Assembly: GCA_021030915.1 (NCBI GenBank)
Contig: JAGEMR010000027.1
Span: forward strand, 1 to 64,000
Reading direction: 5' to 3'
DNA length: 64,000 nucleotides
Origin: Astrothelium macrocarpum
Taxonomy: Eukaryota; Ascomycota; Dothideomycetes; Trypetheliales; Trypetheliaceae
A program made the translations under genes and the position numbers. Each line of letters begins with the position of its first letter. Within the stretch, counting starts at the first letter, position 1. Under the pieces are notes generated by a model that was given only the letters and a program-made list of their open reading frames with translations, did no database searches and was not told where the DNA came from. This document shows, piece after piece, positions 33,288 through 44,956 of the stretch.

Positions 33288-34835
33288 TTATTTGCCATCT
33301 TCAAACGTCAGCTGAACTTTATTGTCCTTTCTTATAGTACCCTCCGGAACCCCATTTGGTACTGCTGGCCTCCAACCCCCAATAATCTGACTCACCCCCC
33401 CGGTCTCCCCACTTCCTTCTCTGTTTCCATCCCACGGAGTCGCACCGACATCTTCTATAGAATGGGGTGTTCTTTCATCAACGTTCTGAAGCTCCAGGTC
33501 TTCGTACCCTATTGGCTTCGTAAGAATCTGCTCCACATCGTCGTTGGAGGATTTAAAACGATGGTTGCTGGGAAAGGAGCGTCTGCTGGTGAGTTGTGTC
33601 GATGCAGTGACGCCGCTGATGTTCTTGCCGTATCGCCGTTTGAAGGCGTTGCGGGGACCTTCGGTGAAGACCTGGGAGAGCGGCATCATGCAGGGGATGC
33701 AAGCGCAAACGAGGCCGATGCATGGCTCAACGACGCTCCAAAGAAGGATTTCATTGTTGATGTCCGTAATGCGCTGTTAGTAATTTGTTTGATATGAAAG
33801 TTTCTTCACACTACTTAGAGGTGTGACAGAGAAGCTCACAGGTGGAATCTGCGCTGTTGTTGACTGCAAACGCGTAATGAATTTTCACAATACTGACTCC
33901 GCAGACACTGTTGAGTGTTAGGGGCGCGCGTTTTGATTGCCAATTTCCAACTTTCACTTACAAAGCTCTCAGGGAGAAAATGAAGAAAAGCCCGATTTTT
34001 CTCATTCTCGGCAATCGCAAGGGCCATAGCGCAATTGCAGGAAAGACCAAGATCAGCAGATCAGACACTGCATTGAAAATTCCGACTGTAGCTTGATGTA
34101 GTACATTTGGGAGGCACCAACCTGTGACTGGTGGTTTTTCCCCAATGAGTGCGTAGGATCGATCCCAGAAGTATCGGATCGGAACACATTGAATGATGAA
34201 TACTATCAAAGAAGCAATAACCCAGCCAGTAATGTAGAACACCAGTAGCCAGAACGTCCATTTAACTTTCTTTTGATGAGTCGTGAAGATTCGTCGATAG
34301 AAGAGCAAAAGTGAGAGCTTGACGACAAAAAGGGCTGGTATATTTATAACAGACATAGAATATCCAGTCTGGACGAGAGTTGTTAGAAGAAGAGGGCAGC
34401 GGGTTAGACGGATTGGAGATTACTTTGAAGACATTGATGAGTCGTGAGGGCGGATCCGGATCTTCTTTTTCAACAGCAATAACGTGTCTCCCGAGTCCGT
34501 AGTGGACGCCTTGTTTATGAGCTCCAATATTAGGCAGTAAGCAGAGTTCCGAACTTACATAAAATCAAGTCTACGCAAAGTCCAATGCAGAGAACCTGTT
34601 CCACGATAATGAGTCTTTGCTAATTGAGGGAATGTAAAAGTCTTACCAACGCAGTAATAACACAGTAATCATCAGCCAAGAGTGAAGGTTTGACCAGACG
34701 CTGAGCGACTAGACGGCCAGTAACAGCTATTGTGGTGACCCCAATCAAGATGCCGCTAGCAGCAATCGTCCCCGGCCCTTTATCCTGACTTATATGCGCG
34801 AACTGACCTTGGTATGCTGGGGAGTTGAGATTCAT
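33288..34835 (-). CDS. Fungal rhodopsin-domain (PTH11-like) membrane protein, possibly disrupted
   Basis: Exons recognised are 34835-34647, 34595-34559, 34509-34424, 34368-33962, 33907-33840 and 33773-33288. They encode a seven-helix membrane protein of the fungal-specific rhodopsin domain family. Visible blocks are GILIGVTTIAVTGRLVAQR, ADDYCVITAL, LCIGLCVDLIL, HYGLGRHV, PALFVVKLSLLLFYRRIF, IQCVPIRYFWD, LLILVFPAIALWPL, CGVSIVKI and LLWSVVEPCIGLVCACIP, then a polar tail. The first four junctions close in phase. The fifth does not: exon 5 ends in phase 1 at its only good GT, but exon 6 starts in phase 0 at its only AG, and splicing them gives an early TGA. Either the gene is broken before helix 7, or a non-standard junction is used. 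The role is unknown; relatives include G-protein-coupled receptor-like proteins. Confidence 0.75.
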
Positions 34836-35776
34836 GATGAGAGTAATTGAATTGCGTGGAAAGCATAAGATTTCCCTAGGAAAGTCGAAATAAACGCCCA
34901 AGAGGAAGAGGATCGAGTGTCTAAAAGGGGCCCTCAAGGCGTCTCTTTCCTTTGAGGCCGGAACGAAACTAGGATGCGCCTTAAAAATGCAAAACCTAGC
35001 TGTACCTGACTGCATGAGGCTCGATTCGACACATCGATCAATATTTCCATGTCGTGGAAATCATAATTCAAACGGCTGATAGCGTTCTCTGAGATTTGTT
35101 TTCTGCAATGACGAGGTGCAAGCGCTTGTTGCAATGACTCCACACTTATCACCGCACATAGCAACCTCTATCCTTACTGTCATCCTATCGCAGGACCTAT
35201 AATGCTGAACGTAAAGGTCTGTGTGCGGAATATCGGGCCTCCTTACCCAAATCCGTCATCTCCGTCACATAGTGACCGTAGGCGAGATAGGCGAGTACAA
35301 GGGATCGTGGCTTACGTGTGAAGACAATCCCTGCAATCCAAGGGCTGAGGCGTGTGATTAAGTGCATATGGCGCGGATGTCGGAACCACAATGGAGACGC
35401 AAAAAACAAAATGCTGTAGGGGGTCACTGCGCCTCTCAGTCATTGGTCTGATCGTTCTCAGCTCTCGTTATATGTAGATCATAATTGGGTTAAATTAATC
35501 GGGGCTGAATAATTTAAGACGCAAGTTGAAAGTTGTGATATCAAGGTGCATATGTTGTGCAGCGGTACGGGTACGGTACGGGACGATGGTTCCTTTGGTC
35601 GCTTGCCGTTTTGTTGCCGTCACAACCGAGACGTAGGAACAAGGCTCTGAGGCTGAGTCTCGAGATAAAACAAAAGAGGGATTCGAAGTTTGTTCTATGG
35701 GCAATTGGACCTGTGAACAAATCTCCCTTATCTTGCTTTGCCAAGCTCAATAGCGTTGACAAGTTGTATACTCCAC
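34836..35776. other. Divergent intergenic region, 0.94 kb
   Basis: It lies between the starts of the rhodopsin-domain gene and methyltransferase copy 2. Open frames here have no recognisable features. Short GGTACGGGTACGGTACGGG repeats occur at about 35564-35582. Confidence 0.55.
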
Positions 35777-36716
35777 ATGGCTTCTGGCGGCTCCTACTTC
35801 AAAGGTGAAGAATTCAAGAAGAATGTAGATGTCTCGCACGAACAGTGGTATGTCAAAGACGTTCAGGTTGAAGGAGATGCCCGGGAAGTATTTGAGAAAT
35901 ACAGTGGTCTCGCACCGGAGAAAGTAAACAAGCATGTTAATGATGTAGTAAGTATCTGTAAATCGTCTGCATATCTCCTAGCCTTTTTGAGTTAGTTGTG
36001 CCTGCTAAAAATTGCAGCGAGACCGTGCATTCGAAAACATGCCCTACGCGTGTATCGGCTCCTGCCGCTTCCTTAATTTCAGCCTCAGCCAAAACCCTCA
36101 CTACAGTGAAGTCCTCTCCCGCCTCACGTTCCCTTCTTCAACGGATAACTTCCTCGATCTTGGGTGCTGCTTCGGTCATGACATTCGCAAACTCGTCTTC
36201 GATGGCGCACCAGCGTCCCGACTCTTCGGCCTCGACATCGACACTGCGTTCATCGACCTGGGCTACGAGCTATTTCTCGATCGCGACAAGCTACATTCCA
36301 CGTTTGCTACCGCAGATTTATTTCAACCACCTTCCGATACACTAATCAACATACTCGGGGGAGGTGTCAACATTGTTTACGCAGCCTCGTTTTTCAATCT
36401 CTTTAACTGGGACCAGCAGATAGTCCTGGCTTCAAATCTGATTGCACTGATGAAGCCTGAGAAGGGCACGTTAGTGCTGGGAAGGCAACTAGGGAATGAG
36501 GAGCCAGGTGAGTTTCCACATTTAAAGAAAGATGGGACGACAACTTATTGGCATAACGTGGAGAGCTGGACGAAGATGTGGGATGAGATCGGGGATAGGA
36601 CGGGGACGAAGTGGACGATTGATGCATCGTTCGATAACAAGGACTATTCCTACGAACAGAACAAGTGGGGAATGCCTACTCAAGGGAGGTTGCTGTTTGC
36701 TAATTATAGGAAGTAA
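35777..36716 (+). CDS. SAM-dependent methyltransferase, AusD/AdrK-type (copy 2)
   Basis: Two exons (35777-35947, 36018-36716) encode 289 residues. The core reads FLDLGCCFGHDIRKLVFDGA, then RLFGLDIDTAFIDLGYELF, FATADLF, YAASFFNLFNWDQQ, and MKPEKGTLVLGRQLGNEEPG, closer to the family standard than copy 1. The C-terminal RLLFANYRK closes the last strand. The intron position and phase match copy 1, showing common descent. Known relatives methylate carboxyl or hydroxyl groups during meroterpenoid and polyketide assembly. It lies on the opposite strand from copy 1, with the rhodopsin-domain gene between them. The start was chosen at the first ATG of the open frame, after an in-frame upstream stop. 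Confidence 0.9.
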
Positions 36717-37117
36717 ATGGGTCAGGGTAAGGAAACCACCCAGTAGGGAGCTAGGACCCATGGAGTCCTTTGTACGAGTCTATATATTACAAGCAGAGGT
36801 ACTTAGTCGCATAGAAAAAGCGGCTGGACGAACTTGTGATTGGAATAAATTGAAACACGGAGGCTTGTGGAATTATTGCTGTTACGGTTTAATGCCGAGA
36901 GCGAATAGAAGATAAGGTAAAGTTTACCATGTACAACGGCAAGATCACACAATGGTCTAGATTGGGCTAGAGCTCTCGTCATCCTCCCCCTTCTTCCCCA
37001 AGATACAACGGTCTGTTCTTCGTAGAAGCTCTCGAACTGCTTGTTGAGTTCGAGCACCTTTTTTGGTCGGCCAGAATCTCTACCCAGTCTAACTGGTCTC
37101 TTCTTCCATTGACACAA

Positions 37118-37594
37118 ATGACTGCTGAGAAAACTTCGAACGGCAGTAAGCCTCAGCAAAGCAATGCCGTACCTTGCTCTTCAGACGATGTGCGTCAAAA
37201 TAACGGCAGTATCAGCGCGCGTCAAGACTACGAAATGCAACTATACCTATTGAAGAAAAAGCACGCGGAACGGAAAGCCCAAGAATCTCAGAGAAACGCC
37301 CCTAAATTTGTTATTCACGATACTGTGGTATTGGATAGGCAAACTATTCAAGACTACCTTGCCCTGCTAGCGGCATTAAAGGAACAGAATACGAAACGAC
37401 TTGAAGAGCTAAGAGAAGAGCAGAGGTATACACAGAGAAATGCCGAGAATGAAATCTTGAGTGACATGCCCATGTCATCAGGACGATATCAAGAGCTGTC
37501 ACGCATCTGTGGGCTAGAACAAACGATACCGGCTGGCTACGATGCTGATGAGTGGCTTCGGCATTTACTCGAGAAGTTGCTTATTGAGGAATAG
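37118..37594 (+). CDS. Hypothetical protein, charged helical
   Basis: This single-exon frame of 158 residues starts at an ATG. I do not recognise a family. Residues from about 39 to 120 are strongly charged and predicted helical by eye (YEMQLYLLKKKHAERKAQES, then LAALKEQNTKRLEELREEQR), suggesting a coiled coil. The C-terminus EWLRHLLEKLLIEE is acidic and amphipathic. Codon use and the lack of stops support it being real, but conservation is unknown. It follows methyltransferase copy 2 on the same strand by 0.4 kb. Nothing links it functionally to either neighbour. Confidence 0.55.
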   Translation: MTAEKTSNGSKPQQSNAVPCSSDDVRQNNGSISARQDYEMQLYLLKKKHAERKAQESQRNAPKFVIHDTVVLDRQTIQDYLALLAALKEQNTKRLEELREEQRYTQRNAENEILSDMPMSSGRYQELSRICGLEQTIPAGYDADEWLRHLLEKLLIEE

Positions 37595-38050
37595 CTCAAC
37601 GATTGAGCTCAGCAACATCATGTTGGTCGCTTCGTTAGAAGGCAGGATAGCCTGTTAAGTCCATGAACTGACGGTCTTTAGTGACGGTCTTGAGAAGAAA
37701 GAATTATTCGTCTGGTGTGTCAATATTTAAATGAGGTCGACCGCTAAGCGTCACTTTGGAAATTCGATTGGTGCCATATTTTGAGACTCTTCGGCACATT
37801 TGGGACAATTTCTAGCCAAAGGCTTACCCGGTTAAAACCAGTGAAATATACCGTTTCTGTACTCAAAAGAATGTACAAGGGGAGCGAGGTCTCGGCTCTG
37901 ACACCAAAGTGGAACAGCACCAGCAGCTCTCATCGAGAAGTGGTCTTGACTGAATAATAGCAGTCGCACTACTACTGTTGATGATCATTAGCTATGTACT
38001 TCTTTACGCACCTTCTGACCTTGAGTCCAGCTCGTAGGGATACTTTAATC
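37595..38050. other. Convergent intergenic region, 0.46 kb
   Basis: 3' regions of the hypothetical gene and of aminopeptidase P. No other feature seen. Confidence 0.6.
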
Positions 38051-40348
38051 TTAGTATGGTTCCGTCTCGCGTATTAACCAATTCAAACTTCGTTTGTCAT
38101 TCTCAAAAAAGCCACTTGTCTTCGCCCTCACCTCCTGGTGATATGCATTCAACCATGCTCTCTCGCTTTCGTCCAAAAGCTTCTCATCGATTAGTTTCCT
38201 ACACATCGGCACCAGGGTCACACGCTCAAAGCCCAAAAATGACTTTCCTCCAAACTTGTAATCCGTCTCTATCTCCTTGACCATGACGACATTCTCGATG
38301 CGGATACCAAATTTGTCATCTTCGTAGTATCCTGGCTCGTTGCTGATAACGTTACCAACAGCAAGCTGGATCTCGGAAAATTGAATTCTGGTCCCTATTC
38401 CCATAGGTCCCTCGTGCACATTGAGGTAAGAACCAACGCCATGACCAGTACCGTGGCGATAGTCAAGTCCATAACTCCACAGGTACTGTCGAGCAAGCGT
38501 ATCAAGCGCGAATCCAGAAGCGCCTTTGGGGAACTTGGCTCTGTCGAGCGCAATGTGTCCCTTGAGAACGAGCGTGTATGCCTGACGTTGGAACTCATTG
38601 GGCTGGCCAAAGTGAAGAGTGCGCGTGGTATCGGTTGTACCATCAAGGTACTGTGCGCCAGAGTCGCAGAGATATACGGTGTTGCTATCTATCTTGGAGC
38701 AATTGCCACGCTCAGCCTTATAGTGGATCATCGCAGCATTAGCTCCGGCCGCAGAAATGGTGCTGAAGGATAAGCCGACGAATTTTTCATGTTTCGATCG
38801 AATTTCTTCAAGTTTATCTGCAGCTCGAACCTCGTCAAGTTCAGCTTTTTTACCGACGACTTCTTCCTCCATCCATGCGAAATATTCAATTAAAGCTGCA
38901 CCGTCCCGGACGTGGCAGTTGCGCATACCTGCCAACTCGACTTCATTTTTAACGGCCTTCGCATCGCCGACAGAACTTCGAGCCTCTTCAACGTTCTCAC
39001 TGCCGCCTATGCTCTGGCCTAATGCCCAAGAGCCTTTTGTAGAGATTAAAAACTTGGGTGTAGGTGACGTCGAATCCGAATCGGGAATTGGTTTAACCGC
39101 GCTGAAAGCTTCAAGATCTGAGAAAATCTGATTGTACGGCCTCACGGTCACCTTCTCTCCAAGATGTGCAGTGACCTCTTCTGTGAGCTTGTCACTGTCG
39201 ACGTAAAGTAAGACATTCTCGGGTGTGATAACCGCATAAGAGAAGAAGACTGGGTTGAAGGGGATGCTAAATACCAATCAGCGCTGTAGAATAACCTTTT
39301 ATTACAAGAGACTAACTCGCTCCCGCGCAAATTAAACAGCCATGCTATATCGTCCAACATGGCTAAATAGAGGTTAGCATACAACCTATCATATTCATTG
39401 TTGGCAAATGGAGTGAATATCTCGTACATATGATAATGCCAGGGGACTTCTTCTTGTCAAGTTCTTTTCGAAGATCATCTATCTTGTCCTCGAATTTTTT
39501 GCCTGCGTATTCGAGGCTGTGAACCTTCACTTTGTTACTTGGTCGTGCTGGCTTGTCTTTGCCCCAGACTTCATCAATGAGATTGTCTTTTACAGATTTC
39601 AGTTCAGCTCCGCCTTTTTGTTTTAACTTTTCCGACAGTTTACGTGCCTCGGCTGGTGGATGTTAGTAAGGCAGGGAGCTCTCAAGAGTTTTGACGCTAC
39701 CTACGGGCAGTAATGACTGTTGGATCCACGCCGACCGTCTTCCCTCCTTCTGATTGTTCGGCAGTCCTAGTGGACTCAGCATTCTGTTATAGATGTCCTC
39801 AAATCATTTATGTGTACCATTCTTGCCAGGTTGGAACATCTTGAGCACCCTGCTTGAGCAAAGTCCAATTTTCGTCGAGTTGTTTTGAGGCCTGATAGAA
39901 GTAGCGTCCATCTGTAGCTAAACTTGCTTTTTCATCGGTTATCACCGCTGTGCCTGAAGAACCCGAAAAGCCGGAAATGAATGCTAGATAATGTATGAGT
40001 TTAGCTAGAGAACGGAAGCAGGAACCACTACCTCTCCGCGCGTCAACAGGTGCGATATATTCCGAATAATGGCTGTCTTCTGAGGGAACAACTGCAAACA
40101 TGTGAGTAGACAAAATACGTTCCAGGCTTGAGAACAACCATACTGTAAATGTCTATCTTTTGTGCTTTCATAAGATTGCGCAGATGCGCAAGCCGGGCGC
40201 TTGTAGGCACCGTTTCCATCTCAAGGCTGGACCGCAAGGATAGACTTGAATGAAAGGGACGAAATACGGAGGAGCGGTTTGCCCACCAGACTGAACGAAC
40301 AACAAATGCACGAGGACGAGAGAAGGACAGAAGACAAAACGGACGCAT
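38051..40348 (-). CDS. ampp: Xaa-Pro aminopeptidase P
   Basis: This M24B metallopeptidase removes N-terminal residues ahead of proline. Exons from the internal methionine are 40219-40144, 40091-40032, 39983-39818, 39766-39705, 39652-39428, 39362-39317 and 39266-38051. They close in phase to 616 residues. Features are IVPSEDSHYSEYIAPVDAR, SGFSGSSGTAVIT with LATDGRYFYQA, MLDDIAWLFNLRGSDIPFNPV, then the catalytic half with metal ligands in CDSGAQYLDGTTDTTRT, GTGHGVGSYLNVHEGP and NEPGYYE, and a late glutamate in GFERVTLVP. The frame is open upstream to an ATG at 40348, adding 43 basic, hydroxyl-rich residues like a mitochondrial presequence, as in some other fungal orthologues. Cytosolic and mitochondrial forms are therefore possible. 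Intron 3 is 51 nt; a nearer AG would break the frame. Confidence 0.93.
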
Positions 40349-40707
40349 CAAGCATGAAAGCGAAAAGAGCCATACAGAGGGAAGCGACGCTGGTGATGTG
40401 GGAGTCAATCACTGTTGAAAGCTCACAATGGGCGACGGAGCTAACACCGCCGTCCCCACCACACACACTTCCACATCTCACTCAATACATCAACCGGGAG
40501 GTCACGCAAACATCCAAATCCATGTTGGTTATCAATAAAGCGTCTCCGTAGAGATGGGAAGACGCCAACGACGCGCCTCTCACGCGCGTTACTGGCATTC
40601 ATATGTGACGTGTGAAGATCAATACAAGATCTGGCCATCAATCTCTCCATCAATCTCTCGACCTTCGAGAACCGCTTCGCTCCCCTCTCAGGTTTATTGG
40701 ATTCAAG

Positions 40708-43700
40708 ATGGCTGTACCGAATCCAACATCTATACAATCTGTGGTAGATACCATCCTGTTACTCTACCAACCAGGGCGCACTCCCAACGAGATTCAGCAA
40801 ATCCAAGATTCTCTACAAGCGGTTCAGCGGTCCGAGGAAGGCTGGTATATCGCAGATCTCTTGCTTCATAACGAGGATCAAAAGGTTCGCTTTTTCGGTG
40901 CACTCACATACACGGTAAAAATCAATCAAAACACGGCCTTCAATGAACTCCAGGCCAAAGAGATTCTCGCGAAGCTTTTGGGTTGGATCAAGAAAAGCGT
41001 TTCTCACAATGAGGGCACTCTCGTTACAAACAAACTCAATTCGACCCTGGTCACCTTGTTCCTCCGACGGGACGTAATCTGGAGCCAATGCATCCTTCGT
41101 CTAATGTACAGCTTCTGTTACCCTGGGGATCAAGTCGCTGCAGAAGAAAACGTTGAGGGAACATTGGATGCCACCGATCTCATATCAAACATGACCTCTC
41201 AGCAAATCCGCGTGACATTGGAATTGGCAACCACCCTTTGCGACGAAGCAAATAAAATGGACCTTAATTCTACTTTGTACCACTCCTGTTGCGAGAAAAT
41301 GCAGGCAGAAGTGTCACACACTGTAGCTCTAATGCAATTTTCGCTTCAAAAGGATGAGACTCGATGTCAAGCTTTGCGTTGCTTGGCCTCCTGGGTAAGG
41401 TTTGCTGAACATGCCTGGATTCAGTCGTCTGAGTACGTTCGAATCTTGCAAACTCTGATAGGGCCTGCTCTAGAACATCTCCACTCCCCACATTTGCTTC
41501 CTGCAGCGGTCAACGCATTTCGGGAAATACTCGATCACGCTCCGCTCTTCCTTCTTAAGGAACATCGTTCTGTGATCTCGCAAATCATTCGTAGTGAATG
41601 TGGAGGAGAGTTTTTCAGTCTTTTGGAAGAACAAGATTTCGACGCAACTCAGTTTGCGTTGTTTTCCCTCTCATTTGCAAACGAGTGCATTGTAGACCTG
41701 GCAGTGCATGTGCAAGATAAAGCAAACGAGGAGGTCCTTGGTCTGATTCACCGCTTCTTGCGAATTTCTCGTTTCGAGGACTACGGCTTCCTTACTGAGG
41801 TAGTGGAGTTCTGGGTTAGATTTGCAGAGTACGTTATTGATGAGCTTCCTACTAGAACCTTGATGGAAGGCGAGAATGAGTCAGTACGAAATGATGCAAG
41901 ACGGACCCATTTGTTGCAGGCCTGTGAAGAATCCCTGGCCAAATCACGTTATCCACACTCCCGGCAAGTCGAAGAATGGGATAGTGAGGATTATGAACAA
42001 CACAACGTTTTTCGCTACGAAGTAGCCGACCTTCTTCGCTTATCAGTCGCTTTGGAACCGCACTGGGCTCTTGCCGAGCTCTCAAAATTGACTGTTGATG
42101 CCCTTTCGGGCGGAGTATGGGTGGATTTGGAGGCTTCTTTATGGGCTATTACGGTTCTGTCAGAAAACGTGGGGTTGACAGCTGGGAGCAAAGACATACT
42201 GGCATTAAAAGTGGTGATGGAATCTCCTGTATTTTCAGTCGTCTTGAGAGCGGATACTCAGAGTACTCCAGGCTTGACGACAACCACGATCGATCTATTG
42301 GGAAAGTATAGCAAATACTTTGAGCATTATCCAGAACATCTGTTGGGTGCTTTACGCTTTCTATTCGAGTGCTTAAAATCCTCGGTGGAAACAACGACCG
42401 TAGTTGCTCGCTCCATTGCTGAACTCTGCATCACCTGCCGAGGATCATTAGTGAATGCTAGCAATGAGTTGATGGAGCAGTATCGAACTCTTCGAAGCTG
42501 GCCTACGGTGGACAGCTATGCTAAAGAGAAGATTATCGGTGGGTTAGCGGCAATTATTCAGACGACTAGCCCAGAATTTGATGGGCTCGAAACCTTGCTG
42601 CAATTCGTCGAAGACGATATTAAGACAGCTGTGCAGTTTCGGAGCGAAAATGATCACGAACAAGGTCAAAGCTATGCACTCTGCGCTATGCAATGCCTCC
42701 TGAGTATTGCGAACGGATTGCAACCACCAGTACATGTGCTTATTGATCTGGAGGCAGACAACGGGACATCTCAATTGGGTCTCCATTCAGCTAATCAGCA
42801 ACGTGTCTGCAGTGACATTGCCAAGATCGTCCAACTAAGTCCTTCAGGAGACATAGTCGACGCAGCTTGCAATATCTTCAAGAGTGGTTTCCGCCACCGG
42901 ACCGGACCTTTTGCCTTTCCACCAACATTACCGATTGAATTCATTTCTCAAACAGATGTACACACTCCACGCCTAGAAAGCATCTTATCTATGGGAAGCA
43001 GCCTTCTTTTGGCGGCAGATGTTTCCCGCGAACAGACCGCCCAGCTCCTCCAGCATGTCGGTCGTTTGATGCAAGCTCTTGAATGTCCCTCTAAAGATCC
43101 CGAAATTGCCGAAAGTTTGGTGGAGATAGCAAACAGTATTCTACGTTATCGCGAAGGAGCGCTGATCCCAGAGGTCCCATCCGAGCTCCTCAACCTGATA
43201 TTCGACTTTGCTATGCAATCTCTCCGTGTTGCCGATATCCTACCCAAGCGTGCAGCCGCCAATTTCTGGGTAAGTTTCACTGACTCCGAAGTAAATTTTG
43301 AAAGCCAAGAGTCACAAAATTATTCCCTGGGTCAATTCTCAAATGAAGCCTATCGCTGACATGGCTTCTTTTAGACCACTATCCTGAAGCTTCCCCTGCC
43401 TGCTCTGCGCCCTCTGATTCCCCTGATTGGCCCTCCTCTTGCGACAGTCTTCATCGTACAAATCACGATGCAAGCTACCCGCACCGATCTCGATGCTCTC
43501 ATCCCGCCAATACGTCATTTGATTACAGCATCTCCGGCTGCGCTCTCCTGGTTTGCCACGGCAGTGCAATCAGACGCAGTCATTACCGAACCTGTAGTGC
43601 GAGCGAGATTGGAGGAGGGTGGGATGGGCCAGCGGTTTGTAACGCAATTAGGTGCTGCGGCGAGGACGGGTGGTGGAAGAATGATAGGGAGGGTGGTAAG

Positions 43701-43773
43701 AGAGTTTTGGGCGGCGTGTCGAGGGACGGTGGCAGGGCTGGGGAGAGTGGGTGGCGTTTGGGGTGGGAGTTGA
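40708..43773 (+). CDS. Importin-13/Kap122-type karyopherin
   Basis: This is a large alpha-solenoid transport receptor that carries cargo across nuclear pores under Ran control. Two exons (40708-43269, 43375-43773) separated by a 105-nt intron give 986 residues. The N-terminal HEAT array contains the family-typical EEGWYIADLLLHNEDQKVRFFGALTY region, where importin-beta N-terminal repeats bind Ran. Helical repeats continue throughout. The second exon closes with FVTQLGAAARTGGGRMIGRVV followed by REFWAACRGT, as in fungal Kap122/Pdr6 orthologues. The frame is open for 32 codons upstream of the chosen ATG, but only from a non-alignable region. The relic PKS segment begins about 260 bp downstream. 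Confidence 0.9.
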
Positions 43774-44032
43774 TTATGTGCAAAATGTGGACGGGAAGGG
43801 GTTAGGGGGTGAATATCTGACTGATGAGTCAAGGTGTGAAATTTTATTTGCACAACCAAAAAGCCACGAAAAGGACGTCGAGGCTGAAAATAAAGATGAA
43901 GTCTATCTGATGAGAGGCTTTCCGCTTCCTTGTACTTGACATAATATGGAATGCCACCCGCAACTACGAAAGGCATAATCGCTACACGCCTCATAGGAAG
44001 GCGCTTAATAATAACAAACGAGAAAAGCTTAG

Positions 44033-44392
44033 CAGATATTTCTCAATGGAATTTCTACGAACTCATCCAACAGCCACGACAGTCTGACATTCTTCCTGAA
44101 TGGCGCCAAAGCGAACCCAGCAGTCTTTCGGTCACAGAGGACGGCGACTGTCCTGGCACAGGAGATTGGCAGGAAGCTCTTTACTCTGATTCTTAAGCAA
44201 GATCAGGAACCTCAGATTACGTTAAGTCTCTCGGCGTTGGGTCTGGAGCAGGTGATCGCCATGGAGATGCGCGCATAGTGGAGGCAGGTCTTCAATGTAG
44301 ACATTAGTGTGCTGGAAATGCTCGGAATGGGAACACTGGAGGCCATGGGCAAGAAGATTGCAGAAGATTTGGCGGGCATACACGGTGGATGA
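44033..44392 (+). pseudogene. Relic of a highly reducing PKS C-terminal carrier domain
   Basis: Read in the frame of 44033, the DNA encodes the stretch that ends many fungal reducing PKSs: SLTFFLNGAKANPAVF, then TVLAQEIGRKLFTLILK, a carrier-domain core, and VDISVLEMLGMGTLEAMGKK. Two lesions are visible. The phosphopantetheine serine position in the usual GLDSL is occupied by CAG (GLEQV, 44240-44254). An in-frame TAG at 44276-44278 falls where the family has the first tryptophan of WWRQ. The frame stops naturally at 44390-44392. Nothing upstream up to the importin stop resembles the rest of a PKS, so about 120 codons remain of a gene normally over 2000. An overlapping 81-codon frame (43951-44196) is a different-frame by-product. 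Confidence 0.82.
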
Positions 44393-44956
44393 GAAAGTGC
44401 ACGGCGCTTCGACTCTGAGTTCTAGCGCTGGTAAGGTAATCGTGAAAACCGCGTCATGATAAGCAATCAAAAAGGGTTGAGGATTGTTTTCAACAAATGA
44501 TTTACGGTTTTATCATTGTTTGTGATTGCTGAAAATAGGATGGGATCCTCTCTATGAGGCCTGCAGCGGTTGTATCTCTCGCGGTCGTGGGCAATGTTTT
44601 TTGTTGCAACCCTAGTAGCGCCGACAAGGGTGATTTTCATAAACTAAGGGACGACTAGCTCAAGCGAGATTGACTGGATACCTGTTCGTGATAAGCTACA
44701 ATGATCCTCTATAGATCATAACTAATGTAGCCCGTTGCTTACGAATTCTTCTTGGACCAAAATTTAATGATCTAAAACATGTGCGGATCACAGACTGCTG
44801 TGCTCCTGGTAGGTAGTATGAGGCCTGTCGGAGAAGAGGGAAGAGGTGAAGGGAGGGGATGGAAATGGAGGCTGGAATCGTTGACTTTCAAAGAATTATT
44901 AACGACTTTTAGTCCGTAACCGAAGAGTCAAAGTATACATTATCTTCGCTCCTTTC
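44393..44956. other. Intergenic 0.56 kb
   Basis: No gene or further PKS-like coding traces seen. The stretch separates the PKS relic from the FUN14 gene. Confidence 0.55.

Noticed and set aside
43951..44196. Plus-strand 81-codon frame taken as a small gene
   Set aside because: It overlaps the PKS relic in a different frame. The relic frame has the recognisable motifs, and this one has none.
44222..44470. Minus-strand frame of 82 codons opposite the PKS relic
   Set aside because: It is the shadow of the carrier-domain remnant on the plus strand. No family features of its own.
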